From: Pseudomonas sp. UFMG81
GTDB taxonomy: Bacteria > Pseudomonadota > Gammaproteobacteria > Pseudomonadales > Pseudomonadaceae
Length of the DNA: 56,142 bases
Assembly: GCF_015354575.1 (NCBI RefSeq)
Contig: NZ_JACAFQ010000033.1
Coordinates: 407 to 56,548 of the forward strand
Reading direction: 5' to 3'
Shown here: positions 44,720 to 53,490 of the stretch, one piece after another
How the letters are laid out: each line of letters opens with the position of its first letter
Numbering within the stretch: position 1 is the stretch's first letter
Notes under the pieces: generated by a model
Told to the model about the DNA's origin: nothing
The model's database searches: none
The model's input: only the letters and a program-made list of their open reading frames with translations
Translations under genes and position numbers: made by a program

Positions 44720-46213
44720 ATGGAACTGGTTGTAAAAAGCGTAGCCGCAGTATCCGTCAAGACCGCCACCCTGGTGGTGCCGGTCGGTGAAGGCCGCAAG
44801 CTTGGTGCTGTCGCCAAGGCCGTCGACCAGGCCACCGAGGGTGCCATCAGCGCCCTGCTCAAGCGCGGCGACCTGGCCGGCAAGCCAGGCCAGACCCTGC
44901 TGCTGCACAGCCTGCCCAACCTCAAGGCCGAACGCGTGTTGCTGGTAGGCAGCGGCAAGGACGAAGCCCTGGGCGACCGCGCCTGGCGCAAGCTGGTCGC
45001 CAGCGTTGCCGGTGTACTCAAGGGCCTGGGCGGCAGCGATGCGGTGCTGGCCCTGGACGATATCGCCGTCACCGGCCGCGATGGCCACTACGGCAAGTAC
45101 CGCCTGCTGGCCGAAACCCTGCTCGACGGCACCTACGTTTTCGACCGTTTCAAGAGCCAGAAGGCCGAAGCCCGCGCCCTGAAAAAAGTCACCCTGCTGA
45201 CCGACAAGGCCGGCCAGGGCGAAGCCGAGCGCGCCGTCAAGCATGCCAGCGCCATCGCCAACGGCATGGCCTTCACCCGCGACCTGGGTAACCTGCCGCC
45301 CAACATCTGCCACCCAAGCTTCCTCGCCGAGCAGGCCAAGGACCTGGGCAAGGCAAACAAGGGCCTCAAGGTCGACGTGCTGGACGAGAAGAAGATCAAG
45401 GACCTGGGCATGGGCGCGTTCTACGCCGTGGGCCAGGGCAGCGACCAGCCACCGCGCCTGATCGTCATGAACTATCAAGGCGGCAAGAAGAGCGAAAAAC
45501 CGTTCGTGCTGGTCGGCAAGGGCATCACCTTCGACACCGGTGGCATCAGCCTCAAGCCGGGCGCCGGCATGGACGAGATGAAGTACGACATGTGCGGCGC
45601 CGCCAGCGTGTTCGGTACGCTCAAGGCGGTGCTGGAACTGCAACTGCCGATCAACCTGGTGTGCCTGCTGGCCTGCGCCGAGAACATGCCCAGCGGCGGC
45701 GCTACTCGCCCAGGCGACATCGTCACCACCATGAGCGGCCAGACCGTTGAAATCCTCAACACCGACGCCGAAGGCCGCCTGGTGCTGTGCGATGTACTGA
45801 CCTATGCCGAGCGCTTCAAGCCCCAGGCGGTGATCGACCTCGCCACCCTGACCGGCGCCTGCATCGTCGCCCTGGGCAGCCACACCTCGGGCCTGATGGG
45901 CAACAACGACGAGCTGATCAGCCAACTGCTGGACGCCGGCAAGCGTGCCGACGACCGTGCCTGGCAACTGCCGCTGTTCGACGAGTACCAGGAGCAGCTG
46001 GACAGCCCGTTCGCTGACATCGCCAACATCGGCGGCCCGAAAGCCGGCACCATCACGGCCGGTTGCTTCCTGTCGCGCTTCGCCAAAGCGTACGACTGGG
46101 CGCACCTGGACATCGCCGGCACCGCCTGGATCAGCGGCGGCAAGGACAAGGGCGCCTCGGGCCGCCCGGTCCCGCTGCTGACCCAGTACCTGCTGGACCG
46201 CGCCGGCGCCTGA
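44720..46213 (+). CDS. pepA: Leucyl aminopeptidase PepA
   Basis: Di-metal cytosolic M17 aminopeptidase. The 497 residues have the macro-like N-terminal domain and the catalytic domain with GKGITFDTGGISLKPG, the signature NTDAEGRLVLCD (347-358), and the metal and catalytic residues in MCGAASVFG. In Escherichia coli PepA also binds DNA and acts in plasmid resolution and pyrimidine control; whether this copy does so is unknown. It is divergent from lptF and precedes holC. Confidence 0.95.
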   Translation: MELVVKSVAAVSVKTATLVVPVGEGRKLGAVAKAVDQATEGAISALLKRGDLAGKPGQTLLLHSLPNLKAERVLLVGSGKDEALGDRAWRKLVASVAGVLKGLGGSDAVLALDDIAVTGRDGHYGKYRLLAETLLDGTYVFDRFKSQKAEARALKKVTLLTDKAGQGEAERAVKHASAIANGMAFTRDLGNLPPNICHPSFLAEQAKDLGKANKGLKVDVLDEKKIKDLGMGAFYAVGQGSDQPPRLIVMNYQGGKKSEKPFVLVGKGITFDTGGISLKPGAGMDEMKYDMCGAASVFGTLKAVLELQLPINLVCLLACAENMPSGGATRPGDIVTTMSGQTVEILNTDAEGRLVLCDVLTYAERFKPQAVIDLATLTGACIVALGSHTSGLMGNNDELISQLLDAGKRADDRAWQLPLFDEYQEQLDSPFADIANIGGPKAGTITAGCFLSRFAKAYDWAHLDIAGTAWISGGKDKGASGRPVPLLTQYLLDRAGA

Positions 46214-46220
46214 TGGCGCA

Positions 46221-46253
46221 CGGCCAGTGGCGCCCCCGCGGCGCCACTGGCCG
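46221..46253 (+). promoter_or_regulatory. Perfect 14-bp hairpin between pepA and holC
   Basis: CGGCCAGTGGCGCC pairs with GGCGCCACTGGCCG around CCCGC. It lies seven bases after the pepA stop and 13 before the holC ATG. There is no U-tract. It could be an end-protecting stem for pepA or limit holC translation. Confidence 0.7.
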
Positions 46254-46265
46254 GCGATGCGAACC

Positions 46266-46694
46266 ATGAGCAAAGTCGATTTCTACATCCTGCCCACCGA
46301 CTCGCTGTCGGCGCGGCTGGATTTCGCCTGCAAGTTGTGCGAGAAGGCCTGGCGCCTCGGCCACCGGGTTTACCTGCACTGCCAGGACGACGCGCAGCGC
46401 AATGAGCTGGATGAACGGTTGTGGCGGTTCAAGGGCGAGGCCTTCGTGCCCCATGACCACCATGAACGGTACGCCGACGCCAGCGTCGCGCTGGGTATCG
46501 GCGGCGATGCCGGCGAGCATCGTGACCTGCTGATCAACCTGGGCGGCGATGTGCCCGGGTTCGTCAAACAGTTCGAGCGCGTCGCCGAGATCGTCGTGGA
46601 AGACCCGGCGATCCGCCTGGCCGCCCGCGAGCGATTCCGTTTCTACCGTGAACAGGGCTATGCTCTGCAAGACCACCGCTTACAGCGACTCTGA
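46266..46694 (+). CDS. holC: DNA polymerase III chi subunit
   Basis: Clamp-loader accessory that binds SSB and the psi subunit. The 142 residues carry the family's VDFYILPTDS, LCEKAWRLGHRVYLHCQD and LINLGGDVP. The start at 46266 gives the standard N-terminus MSKVDFYIL; a frame 13 codons longer runs through the hairpin before it. It lies between pepA and valS, as in many gammaproteobacteria. Confidence 0.94.
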   Translation: MSKVDFYILPTDSLSARLDFACKLCEKAWRLGHRVYLHCQDDAQRNELDERLWRFKGEAFVPHDHHERYADASVALGIGGDAGEHRDLLINLGGDVPGFVKQFERVAEIVVEDPAIRLAARERFRFYREQGYALQDHRLQRL

Positions 46695-46699
46695 CGACG

Positions 46700-47071
46700 A
46701 TGGACAAGCAGCTGAACTCCCTCACCCATTCCGCCCACCTGCTCGACGATCTCGAATCGATCCGCGAGCTGTTGGGTGACGCCGACCTGCAACCGCCGCT
46801 GCTCACCGAGACGGTGGAGCAGATCCCGCTGTTGCTCGAAGAGCCCGCCGGCAGCCCGCCGCCGGTCGCCGAGCCGGCCCCGGCACCCGCCCCGCAAGAG
46901 GATGCCCAGGCCCGCCGCCAGGACACCCTGCTGCACCTGGATGCCGAACTGCGCGCCGCGGCGCAGTTGATCATGCAGGACGTGATCAACGACTTCACCC
47001 CGCACATCGAGACCGAGATCAAACGCCGCCTCGATGCGCGCCTGGAGCGCTTGCTCAAGCGTTCAGAGTGA
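46700..47071 (+). CDS. Small holC-linked protein of unknown function
   Basis: The 123-residue protein starts five bases after the holC stop. It has an acidic N-terminal half (LDDLESIRELLGDADLQPP), a proline/alanine-rich linker (about 48-67) and a helical C-terminus ending in basic residues (IKRRLDARLERLLKRSE). No enzyme motif is visible. The layout is that of an adaptor: a short N-terminal peptide on a flexible linker to a coiled-coil. Pseudomonas genomes I know carry a like protein here, between holC and valS. It might act with holC, but that is only inference. Confidence 0.8.
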   Translation: MDKQLNSLTHSAHLLDDLESIRELLGDADLQPPLLTETVEQIPLLLEEPAGSPPPVAEPAPAPAPQEDAQARRQDTLLHLDAELRAAAQLIMQDVINDFTPHIETEIKRRLDARLERLLKRSE

Positions 47072-47077
47072 CCCTTT

Positions 47078-47181
47078 GGGGCCGCTATGCGGCCCTTTCG
47101 CGACACAAGGCCGCTCCTACAGGGAATAGTGATCTCCTGTAGGAGCGGCCTTGTGTCGCGAAAGGGCTGCAAAGCAGCCCC
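47078..47181. repeat. REP pair before valS, arms facing outward
   Basis: It reads GGGGCCGCTATGCGGCCC...GCTCCTACAG then TGTAGGAGCGGCC...GCAGCCCC. Here the TGTAGG ends meet in the middle, the reverse of the layout at 7019, 12892, 19339 and 42074. Confidence 0.88.
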
Positions 47182-47212
47182 AGCGCCTGTCGCCTCAACC
47201 CCCTACCTTGGT

Positions 47213-47218
47213 TATACT
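47213..47218 (+). promoter_or_regulatory. -10 box of the valS promoter
   Basis: TATACT lies 42 bp before the valS ATG. No good -35 is visible 17 bases upstream, where REP DNA ends nearby. Confidence 0.4.
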
Positions 47219-47259
47219 GCCCGGCTTTCCTGAACAAATGCCATAGGGTCCCGCCGCGC

Positions 47260-50106
47260 ATGGACAAGACCTACCAGCCGCACGCCATCGAAACTTCCTG
47301 GTACAACACCTGGGAGTCCGAGAACTATTTCGCTCCACAAGGTGCAGGCGAGTCCTACACCATCATGATCCCGCCGCCGAACGTCACCGGCAGCCTGCAC
47401 ATGGGCCATGGCTTCAACAACGCGATCATGGATGCCCTGATCCGCTTCCGCCGCATGCAGGGCCGCGACACCCTGTGGCAGCCAGGCACCGACCACGCCG
47501 GTATCGCCACCCAGATGCTGGTCGAGCGCCAGCTCGAAGCCAAAGGCCAGAACCGCCACGACCTGGGCCGCGACAAGTTCCTGGAAAAAGTCTGGGAATG
47601 GAAGGATCAGTCCGGTGGCAACATCAGCCGCCAGATCCGCCGCCTGGGCTCGTCGGTGGACTGGAGCCGCGAGCGCTTCACCATGGACGACGGCCTGTCG
47701 GACGCGGTCAAGGAAGCCTTCGTGCGCCTGCACGAAGACGGCCTGATCTACCGCGGCAAGCGCCTGGTCAACTGGGACACCAAGCTGCACACGGCGATCT
47801 CCGACCTCGAAGTGGAAAACCACGACGAGAAGGGCCACCTGTGGAACCTGCGCTACCCGCTGGCCGATGGCGCCAAGACTGCCGAAGGCAAGGACTACCT
47901 GGTGGTTGCCACCACCCGTCCGGAAACCCTGCTGGGTGACGCCGCCGTGGCCGTCAACCCGAACGACGAGCGCTACCAGGCGCTGATCGGCAAGTTCGTC
48001 AAGCTGCCGCTGGTCGGCCGCCTGATCCCGATCATCGCCGACGACTACTGCGACCCTGAATTCGGCACCGGCTGCGTGAAGATCACCCCGGCCCACGACT
48101 TCAACGACTACGAAGTCGGCAAGCGCCACAACCTGCCGCTGCTGAACATCTTCGACAAGAACGCGATGGTGCTGGCCAGTGCCCAGGCGTTCAACCTCGA
48201 CGGCAGCGTCAACGAGCAGATCGATACCAGCCTGCCCGCCCAATACGCCAGCCTCGACCGCTTCGTCGCGCGCAAACAGATCGTTGCCGACCTCGACGCC
48301 CAGGGCCTGCTGGTCAGCATCGACGACCATGCGCTGAAAGTCCCGAAAGGCGACCGCTCCGGCACCGTCATCGAGCCGTGGTTGACCGACCAGTGGTACG
48401 TGTCCACCAAGCCGCTGGCCGAACCCGCCATCGCCGCCGTGGAAGACGGGCGCATTCAGTTCGTGCCGAAACAGTACGAGAACATGTACTTCTCCTGGAT
48501 GCGCGATATCCAGGACTGGTGCATCAGCCGCCAGCTGTGGTGGGGCCACCGCATCCCGGCCTGGTACGACGAAGCCGGCCAGGTCTACGTCGGCCGCGAC
48601 GAAGCCGAAGTGCGCGCCAAGCACAACCTGGGCAGCGACGTGAAACTGCGCCAGGACGACGACGTGCTCGACACCTGGTTCAGCTCGGGCCTGTGGACCT
48701 TCTCCACCCTGGGCTGGCCGGAGCAGACCGAGTTCCTGAAGAAATTCCACAGCACCGATGTGCTGGTGACGGGCTTCGACATCATCTTCTTCTGGGTTGC
48801 GCGCATGATCATGCTGACCATGCACCTGATCAAGAACGAGGACGGCACCCCGCAGGTACCGTTCAAGACCGTGTACGTGCACGGCCTGGTGCGCGATGGC
48901 CAGGGCCAGAAGATGTCCAAGTCCAAGGGCAACGTGCTTGACCCGCTGGACATCGTCGACGGCATCACCCTCGACGCCCTGCTGGAAAAACGCACCAGCG
49001 GCATGATGCAACCGAAGCTGGCCGAGAAGATCGCCAAGCAGACCAAGGCCGAGTTCCCGGAAGGCATCGCCAGCTACGGCACCGACGCCCTGCGCTTCAC
49101 CTTCTGCTCGCTGGCCTCCACCGGCCGCGACATCAAGTTCGACATGGGCCGCGTCGAGGGCTACCGCAACTTCTGCAACAAGATCTGGAACGCCGCCCGC
49201 TACGTGCTGGACAAGGGTGAGGACTGCGGCCAGAACGGCGAGGCCTACGAGCTGTCGCTGGCCGACCGCTGGATCATCTCGCAGTTGCAGCGCACCGAAG
49301 CCGAAGTGACCCGCCAGCTCGAGCAGTTCCGCTTCGACCTGGCCAGCCAGGCCCTGTACGAGTTCATCTGGAACCAGTACTGCGACTGGTACCTGGAGCT
49401 GTCCAAGCCGGTATTGTGGGACGAGAACGCCCCGGTCGAACGCGCCCGTGGCACCCGTCGCACCCTGGTACGCGTACTGGAAGTGGCGCTGCGCCTGGCC
49501 CACCCGTTCATGCCGTTCATCACCGAAGAAATCTGGCAGCGCATCGCGCCGCTGGCCGGCATCGACGGCAAGACCATCATGCTGCAACCATGGCCTGAAG
49601 CGAACGAAAGCCGCATCGACGCCGCCGCCGAAGGCGACATCGAATGGCTCAAGGAGTTGATGGTCGGCCTGCGCAACATCCGCGCCGAGATGAACATCGG
49701 CCCGGGCAAGCCGCTGCCGCTGTTCCTCAAGAACGCCAACGCCGACGACCAGCGTCGCCTGCAAGAGAACGAAGCCCTGCTCAAGAAGCTGGCCAAGGTC
49801 GAGTCGTTCACCGTACTGGGCGAGCAGGACGAAGCACCGCTGTCGGCCACCGCGCTGGTGGGTGACCTGCAAGTCCTGGTGCCAATGGCCGGCCTGATCG
49901 ACAAGGACGCGGAACTGGCACGCCTGAGCAAGGAGATCCAGCGCTTGCAGGGCGAAGTGCAGCGCGTGGGTGGCAAGCTGTCCAACGCCGCGTTCGTCGA
50001 CAAGGCCCCGCCTGCGGTGATCGAGAAGGAACGTGCCAAGCTGGCCGAGTCGGAACAGGCCCTGGCCAACTTCACCGAGCAGCACGCGCGCATCGCTGCG
50101 CTGTAA
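47260..50106 (+). CDS. valS: Valyl-tRNA synthetase
   Basis: Charges tRNA-Val and edits threonine. The 948 residues comprise a class I Rossmann core with HMGH (47-50), a CP1 editing domain (about 185-345, with TTRPETLLGD), the KMSKS loop (551-555), an anticodon-binding helical domain and a C-terminal coiled-coil arm (LARLSKEIQRLQGEV). It lies alone between two REP pairs of the same outward-facing layout. A complete open frame also exists on the opposite strand but is only a codon-bias shadow. Confidence 0.97.
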   Translation: MDKTYQPHAIETSWYNTWESENYFAPQGAGESYTIMIPPPNVTGSLHMGHGFNNAIMDALIRFRRMQGRDTLWQPGTDHAGIATQMLVERQLEAKGQNRHDLGRDKFLEKVWEWKDQSGGNISRQIRRLGSSVDWSRERFTMDDGLSDAVKEAFVRLHEDGLIYRGKRLVNWDTKLHTAISDLEVENHDEKGHLWNLRYPLADGAKTAEGKDYLVVATTRPETLLGDAAVAVNPNDERYQALIGKFVKLPLVGRLIPIIADDYCDPEFGTGCVKITPAHDFNDYEVGKRHNLPLLNIFDKNAMVLASAQAFNLDGSVNEQIDTSLPAQYASLDRFVARKQIVADLDAQGLLVSIDDHALKVPKGDRSGTVIEPWLTDQWYVSTKPLAEPAIAAVEDGRIQFVPKQYENMYFSWMRDIQDWCISRQLWWGHRIPAWYDEAGQVYVGRDEAEVRAKHNLGSDVKLRQDDDVLDTWFSSGLWTFSTLGWPEQTEFLKKFHSTDVLVTGFDIIFFWVARMIMLTMHLIKNEDGTPQVPFKTVYVHGLVRDGQGQKMSKSKGNVLDPLDIVDGITLDALLEKRTSGMMQPKLAEKIAKQTKAEFPEGIASYGTDALRFTFCSLASTGRDIKFDMGRVEGYRNFCNKIWNAARYVLDKGEDCGQNGEAYELSLADRWIISQLQRTEAEVTRQLEQFRFDLASQALYEFIWNQYCDWYLELSKPVLWDENAPVERARGTRRTLVRVLEVALRLAHPFMPFITEEIWQRIAPLAGIDGKTIMLQPWPEANESRIDAAAEGDIEWLKELMVGLRNIRAEMNIGPGKPLPLFLKNANADDQRRLQENEALLKKLAKVESFTVLGEQDEAPLSATALVGDLQVLVPMAGLIDKDAELARLSKEIQRLQGEVQRVGGKLSNAAFVDKAPPAVIEKERAKLAESEQALANFTEQHARIAAL

Positions 50107-50123
50107 CAACTAGGAAGACCGCT

Positions 50124-50244
50124 GGGGCCGCTATGCGGCCCTTTCGCGACACAAGGCCGCTCCTACAGTAACGGCGCCGGATGCAAAGGCGCCGAAATCC
50201 TGTAGGAGCGGCCTTGTGTCGCGAAAGGGCTGCATAGCAGCCCC
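50124..50244. repeat. REP pair after valS, arms facing outward
   Basis: Same layout as 47078-47181, with GGGGCCGCTATGCGGCCC at the left and GGGCTGCATAGCAGCCCC at the right. The spacer (GGCGCCGGATGCAAAGGCGCC) forms another small hairpin. It fills the valS-rlmF gap. Confidence 0.88.
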
Positions 50245-50284
50245 AAGATCTACATGACACCGCTCGTCTAGGGCTGGACTCACC

Positions 50285-51226
50285 ATGACCCAGAATAAAC
50301 CCACCCTGCACCCTCGCAACCGCCACCAGGGCCGCTATGACTTCCCAGCCCTGATCAAGGCCCACCCGGACCTGGCCCGCTTCACCATCACCAACCCCTA
50401 CGGCAAACCCAGCATCGACTTCGCCAACCCCGAGGCCGTGCGGGTGTTCAACCGCGCGCTGCTCAAGGCCCAATACGGTATCCAGCACTGGGACATCCCC
50501 GCCGACTACCTGTGCCCGCCTATCCCCGGCCGTGCCGACTACATCCACGTGCTGGCCGACCTGCTGGCCGAGGACAACGCTGGCGAGATCCCCCGGGGGG
50601 CCAGCGTGCGTGCGCTGGACATCGGCGTAGGCGCCAACTGCATCTACCCGCTGCTGGGCCACAGCGACTACCGCTGGCGCTTCCTCGGCTCGGACATCGA
50701 CAAGACCGCCCTGGCCTCGGCCAAGGCCATCGTCCAGGCCAACACGCTGGACAAGGCCATCACCCTGCGCCAGCAGCCCGAGCCCAAGCACATCCTCAGC
50801 GGCCTGTTGCAGGCCGACGAGCGCTTCGACCTGACCCTGTGCAACCCGCCCTTCCATGCCTCGCGCGAGGAAGCCACGCGCGGCAGCCAGCGCAAGTGGA
50901 AGAACCTCGGCAAGCAGGACCCGAAACGCAAGCTACCAGTGCTGAACTTCGGTGGGCAGAACAACGAGCTGTGGTGCGACGGCGGCGAGATTCGCTTCGT
51001 CAGCCAGCTGGTGAGCGAAAGCGTGCAGTACGCGGCGCAGGTGCTTTGGTTCACCAGCCTGGTGTCCAAGGCCAGCAACCTGCCGGGCATTGAAGCTGCG
51101 CTGAAGAAGGCTGGAGTGAAAGCCCTGCGCATCGTGGAGATGGGCCAGGGGCAGAAGCAGAGCCGCATGGTCGCCTGGAGCTTCCACGACGATGAGGCAC
51201 GCAAGGCCTGGCTGGCCAAGCGCTGA
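50285..51226 (+). CDS. rlmF: 23S rRNA adenine-1618 N6-methyltransferase
   Basis: Methylates A1618 of 23S rRNA with S-adenosylmethionine. The 313 residues start HPRNRHQGRYDFPALIK and carry the SAM loop ALDIGVGANCIYPLLG and the N6-methyltransferase motif NPPF (187-190), followed by KLPVLNFGGQNNELWCDGGE. These are typical of RlmF (YbiN). It stands alone after the valS REP; closed by a further REP. Confidence 0.94.
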   Translation: MTQNKPTLHPRNRHQGRYDFPALIKAHPDLARFTITNPYGKPSIDFANPEAVRVFNRALLKAQYGIQHWDIPADYLCPPIPGRADYIHVLADLLAEDNAGEIPRGASVRALDIGVGANCIYPLLGHSDYRWRFLGSDIDKTALASAKAIVQANTLDKAITLRQQPEPKHILSGLLQADERFDLTLCNPPFHASREEATRGSQRKWKNLGKQDPKRKLPVLNFGGQNNELWCDGGEIRFVSQLVSESVQYAAQVLWFTSLVSKASNLPGIEAALKKAGVKALRIVEMGQGQKQSRMVAWSFHDDEARKAWLAKR

Positions 51227-51232
51227 GGGCTT

Positions 51233-51306
51233 CGTGGGAGCGGGCTTGCCCCGCGATAGCGACGGCGAATTTGATACCGCCATCGCGGGGCAAGCCCGCT
51301 CCCACA
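51233..51306. repeat. REP pair, CGTGGGAGCGGGCTTGCCCCGCGAT type
   Basis: Two facing copies of the same type as at 15230 and 32290. It lies between the rlmF stop and the hupN terminator. Confidence 0.88.
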
Positions 51307-51341
51307 ACGTTCACAGCAACGGATCAGCTGGAACGCAGGCA

Positions 51342-51375
51342 CAAAAAAACCGCGCCCGGGCAAGCCGGGCGCGGT
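51342..51375 (-). terminator. Rho-independent terminator of hupN
   Basis: Read on the minus strand, ACCGCGCCCGG pairs with CCGGGCGCGGT (11 bp) around a 5-nt loop and is followed by a run of T (complement of the A-run 51343-51349). It begins 20 bp past the hupN stop. Confidence 0.93.
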
Positions 51376-51394
51376 TTCGTCAACGCAACAACAA

Positions 51395-51676
51395 TTACTT
51401 GTTGATGGAGTCGGTCAGGGCCTTGGCCGGGACGAACTTGACGACTTTCTTGGCAGCGATTTCGATGGCAGCGCCAGTCGAAGGGTTGCGGCCGGTACGG
51501 GCAGGACGCTCGGAGACTTTCAGCTTGCCGATGCCTGGCAGGGTGATTTCGGCGCCGTTTTCCAGTTGGTCGGCGACGATCTGGCCCAGTTGCTCCAGGG
51601 CGTTGCGCGCGGTGGTTTTCGGCGCGTCGATGGCTTCAGCGATATCGGCAATCAGTTGGTCTTTGGTCAGTGCCAT
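51395..51676 (-). CDS. hupN: HU-family DNA-binding protein HupN
   Basis: Nucleoid protein that bends and compacts DNA. The 93 residues have the HU plan: helical dimer core (ALTKDQLIADIAEAIDAPK), DNA-clamp arm with GRNPSTGAAIEIAAKKVVKF (about 61-80), ITLPGIGKLKVSERPAR before it. P. putida has three HU genes; the place next to a YejK gene indicates hupN. GGAAGGAAC lies just ahead of the ATG. It has its own terminator and is divergent from ndpA; the 390-bp gap between the two holds AT-rich DNA and no gene that I can see. Confidence 0.93.
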   Translation of the reverse strand: MALTKDQLIADIAEAIDAPKTTARNALEQLGQIVADQLENGAEITLPGIGKLKVSERPARTGRNPSTGAAIEIAAKKVVKFVPAKALTDSINK

Positions 51677-52066
51677 GGTGGTGTTCCTTCCCTATCAAAT
51701 CAGAGGTTGTGCAGCGTGCTTGGTCGGTGGTCGGGCCAGCCCGGGACAATCCAGAGGCCGCGTCGAACGCGCATGTAGATGCGTAAATCGACGTTTGGTT
51801 CGACACCGCGCAAGCGATCTGCCAGCAATGCGCCACACAAGGGGCGCAAGACCGCGCAAAGCTACCACAGGAATTGATAAATATCCGCTACCGACCTTCA
51901 TTTTGTGCAGGTTTTTCGGGGGTTTAAGGAAAAAACGCACCATTTTGAACAAAAAACGAACAACCGCCATTTGCGCCAACATCTGGCCACTGCATCACAC
52001 CCGCACTGGGGTAAACTGAGCGCCTTTTGCAGCGCGGCCACCAACCGCCCCACCACAGAGAATTCC

Positions 52067-53074
52067 ATGCCCATCCGTCATTGCATCGTTCACCTGATCG
52101 ACAAGAAGCCCGATGGCAGCCCCGCCGTGCTCCATGCGCGCGACAGCGAACTGGCTGCATCGGACGCCATCGAAAACCTGCTGGCCGACCTCAACGACAG
52201 CTACAACGCCAAGCAAGGCAAGGCCTGGGGCTTGTTCCACGGCGAATCCGGCGCCTACCCGTTCAGCGGCTGGCTCAAGCAGTACCTGGATGACGAAAAG
52301 GACTTCGCCGCCTTCAGCCGCGTCGCCGTCGAGCACCTGCAGAAGCTGATGGAAGAGTCCAACCTGTCCACCGGTGGCCATGTGCTGTTCGCCCATTACC
52401 AGCAGGGCATGACCGAGTACCTGGCGATCGCCCTCTTGCACCACAGCGAAGGCGTGGCGGTGAACGCCGAACTCGACGTGACCCCTTCGCGCCACCTCGA
52501 TCTGGGCCAGTTGCACCTGGCGGCGCGGGTCAACCTGTCCGAGTGGAAGAACAACCAGAACTCGAAACAGTACATTTCGTTCATCAAGGGCAAGAACGGC
52601 AAGAAGGTATCGGATTACTTCCGCGACTTCATCGGCTGCCAGGAAGGCGTCGACGGCCCGGGCGAGACCCGCACCCTGCTCAAGGCCTTCAGTGATTTCG
52701 TCGAGAAAGAGGACTTGCCGGAAGAGGCCGCCCGCGAAAAGACCCAGACCCTGGTCGACTACGCTACCTCCCAGACCAAGATGGGTGAGCCGATGGCGCT
52801 CGAAGAGCTGTCGAGCCTGATCGACGAGGACCGCCCGGAGGCGTTCTTCGATCACATCCGCAACAGTGACTACGGGCTGTCACCGGAGATTCCCGCCGAC
52901 AAGCGCACCCTCAACCAGTTCCGCCGCTTCACCGGGCGCGCCGAAGGGCTGTCGATCAGCTTCGAGTCGCACCTGCTGGGCTCGAAGATCGAGTATGACG
53001 AGGAAGCGGGGACGCTGGTGATCAAGGGCCTGCCGACGCAGCTGGTCGACCAGCTCAAGCGACGCAAGGACTGA
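52067..53074 (+). CDS. ndpA: Nucleoid-associated protein NdpA/YejK
   Basis: DNA-binding nucleoid protein of the YejK (37-kDa NdpA) family. The 335 residues begin MPIRHCIVHLIDKKPDG and hold the family's GHVLFAHYQQGMTEYLAIALL, LHLAARVNLSEW, YISFIKG and RFTGRAEGLSISFESHLLG. The start at 52067 matches the family; the frame extends 54 codons upstream through the promoter region. It is divergent from hupN, so two nucleoid protein genes share a control region. Confidence 0.92.
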   Translation: MPIRHCIVHLIDKKPDGSPAVLHARDSELAASDAIENLLADLNDSYNAKQGKAWGLFHGESGAYPFSGWLKQYLDDEKDFAAFSRVAVEHLQKLMEESNLSTGGHVLFAHYQQGMTEYLAIALLHHSEGVAVNAELDVTPSRHLDLGQLHLAARVNLSEWKNNQNSKQYISFIKGKNGKKVSDYFRDFIGCQEGVDGPGETRTLLKAFSDFVEKEDLPEEAAREKTQTLVDYATSQTKMGEPMALEELSSLIDEDRPEAFFDHIRNSDYGLSPEIPADKRTLNQFRRFTGRAEGLSISFESHLLGSKIEYDEEAGTLVIKGLPTQLVDQLKRRKD

Positions 53075-53090
53075 CCAGCCCCCCAATCAC

Positions 53091-53156
53091 CTGTAGGAGC
53101 CAGCCTTGCTGGCGAGGCTTTGCATGCGGGTTCGCCAGCAAGGCTGGCTCCTACAA
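53091..53156. repeat. Palindromic REP after ndpA, overlapping the GIY-YIG gene end
   Basis: TGTAGGAGCCAGCCTTGCTGGCGA faces TCGCCAGCAAGGCTGGCTCCTACA with a short spacer. Its right end holds the last codons and stop of the minus-strand gene at 53151. Confidence 0.88.
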
Positions 53157-53447
53157 GCATTCGTGTTCACAAGCGAAAGCGGCCACCAGCGCCTCTTTCG
53201 CGGCCTTGCGCAACTTCTTCACCAGCCGTTCCTGGCGCAGCGCCTCGCCCTTGTCCGGCCACTGCTCCATATACACCAGCGCCTGCGCCGGGCTGGTCTT
53301 GAAATAGCGTGCGCCCTGCCCCTTCTGGTGCTTGATGAACCGCCGCAGCGGATCGTCGCTGATGCCGCAGTACAGCGAACCATTGGCGGCGCGCACCAGG
53401 TAGACGTACCAGGGTTTGCATTCGAGGGGGCTGGGTGTGTCGCTCAC
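53151..53447 (-). CDS. GIY-YIG domain protein (UPF0213/YhbQ type)
   Basis: The 98-residue protein is essentially a single GIY-YIG nuclease domain: WYVYLVRAANGSLYCGISDD (near residues 13-32) provides the two tyrosine motifs, followed by RFIKHQKGQGARYFK with the catalytic arginine region and a conserved glutamate in YMEQWPDKGEALRQE. E. coli YhbQ-type members have weak DNA endonuclease activity. I chose GTG at 53447, giving MSDTPSPLE; its ribosome site is weak. Its stop codon is made by REP sequence (GCTTGTAGGAGCC read on the minus strand). Confidence 0.88.
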   Translation of the reverse strand: MSDTPSPLECKPWYVYLVRAANGSLYCGISDDPLRRFIKHQKGQGARYFKTSPAQALVYMEQWPDKGEALRQERLVKKLRKAAKEALVAAFACEHECL

Positions 53448-53490
53448 GGCTGGCTTCGATACGGCTGAGGTTGGTCGCCAGCTTACCCGC

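Noticed and set aside
47212..50109. 965-codon frame antisense to the whole of valS
   Set aside because: Striking in length, but it mirrors the valS reading frame and has no ribosome site or known fold; the sense product is an unmistakable ValS.
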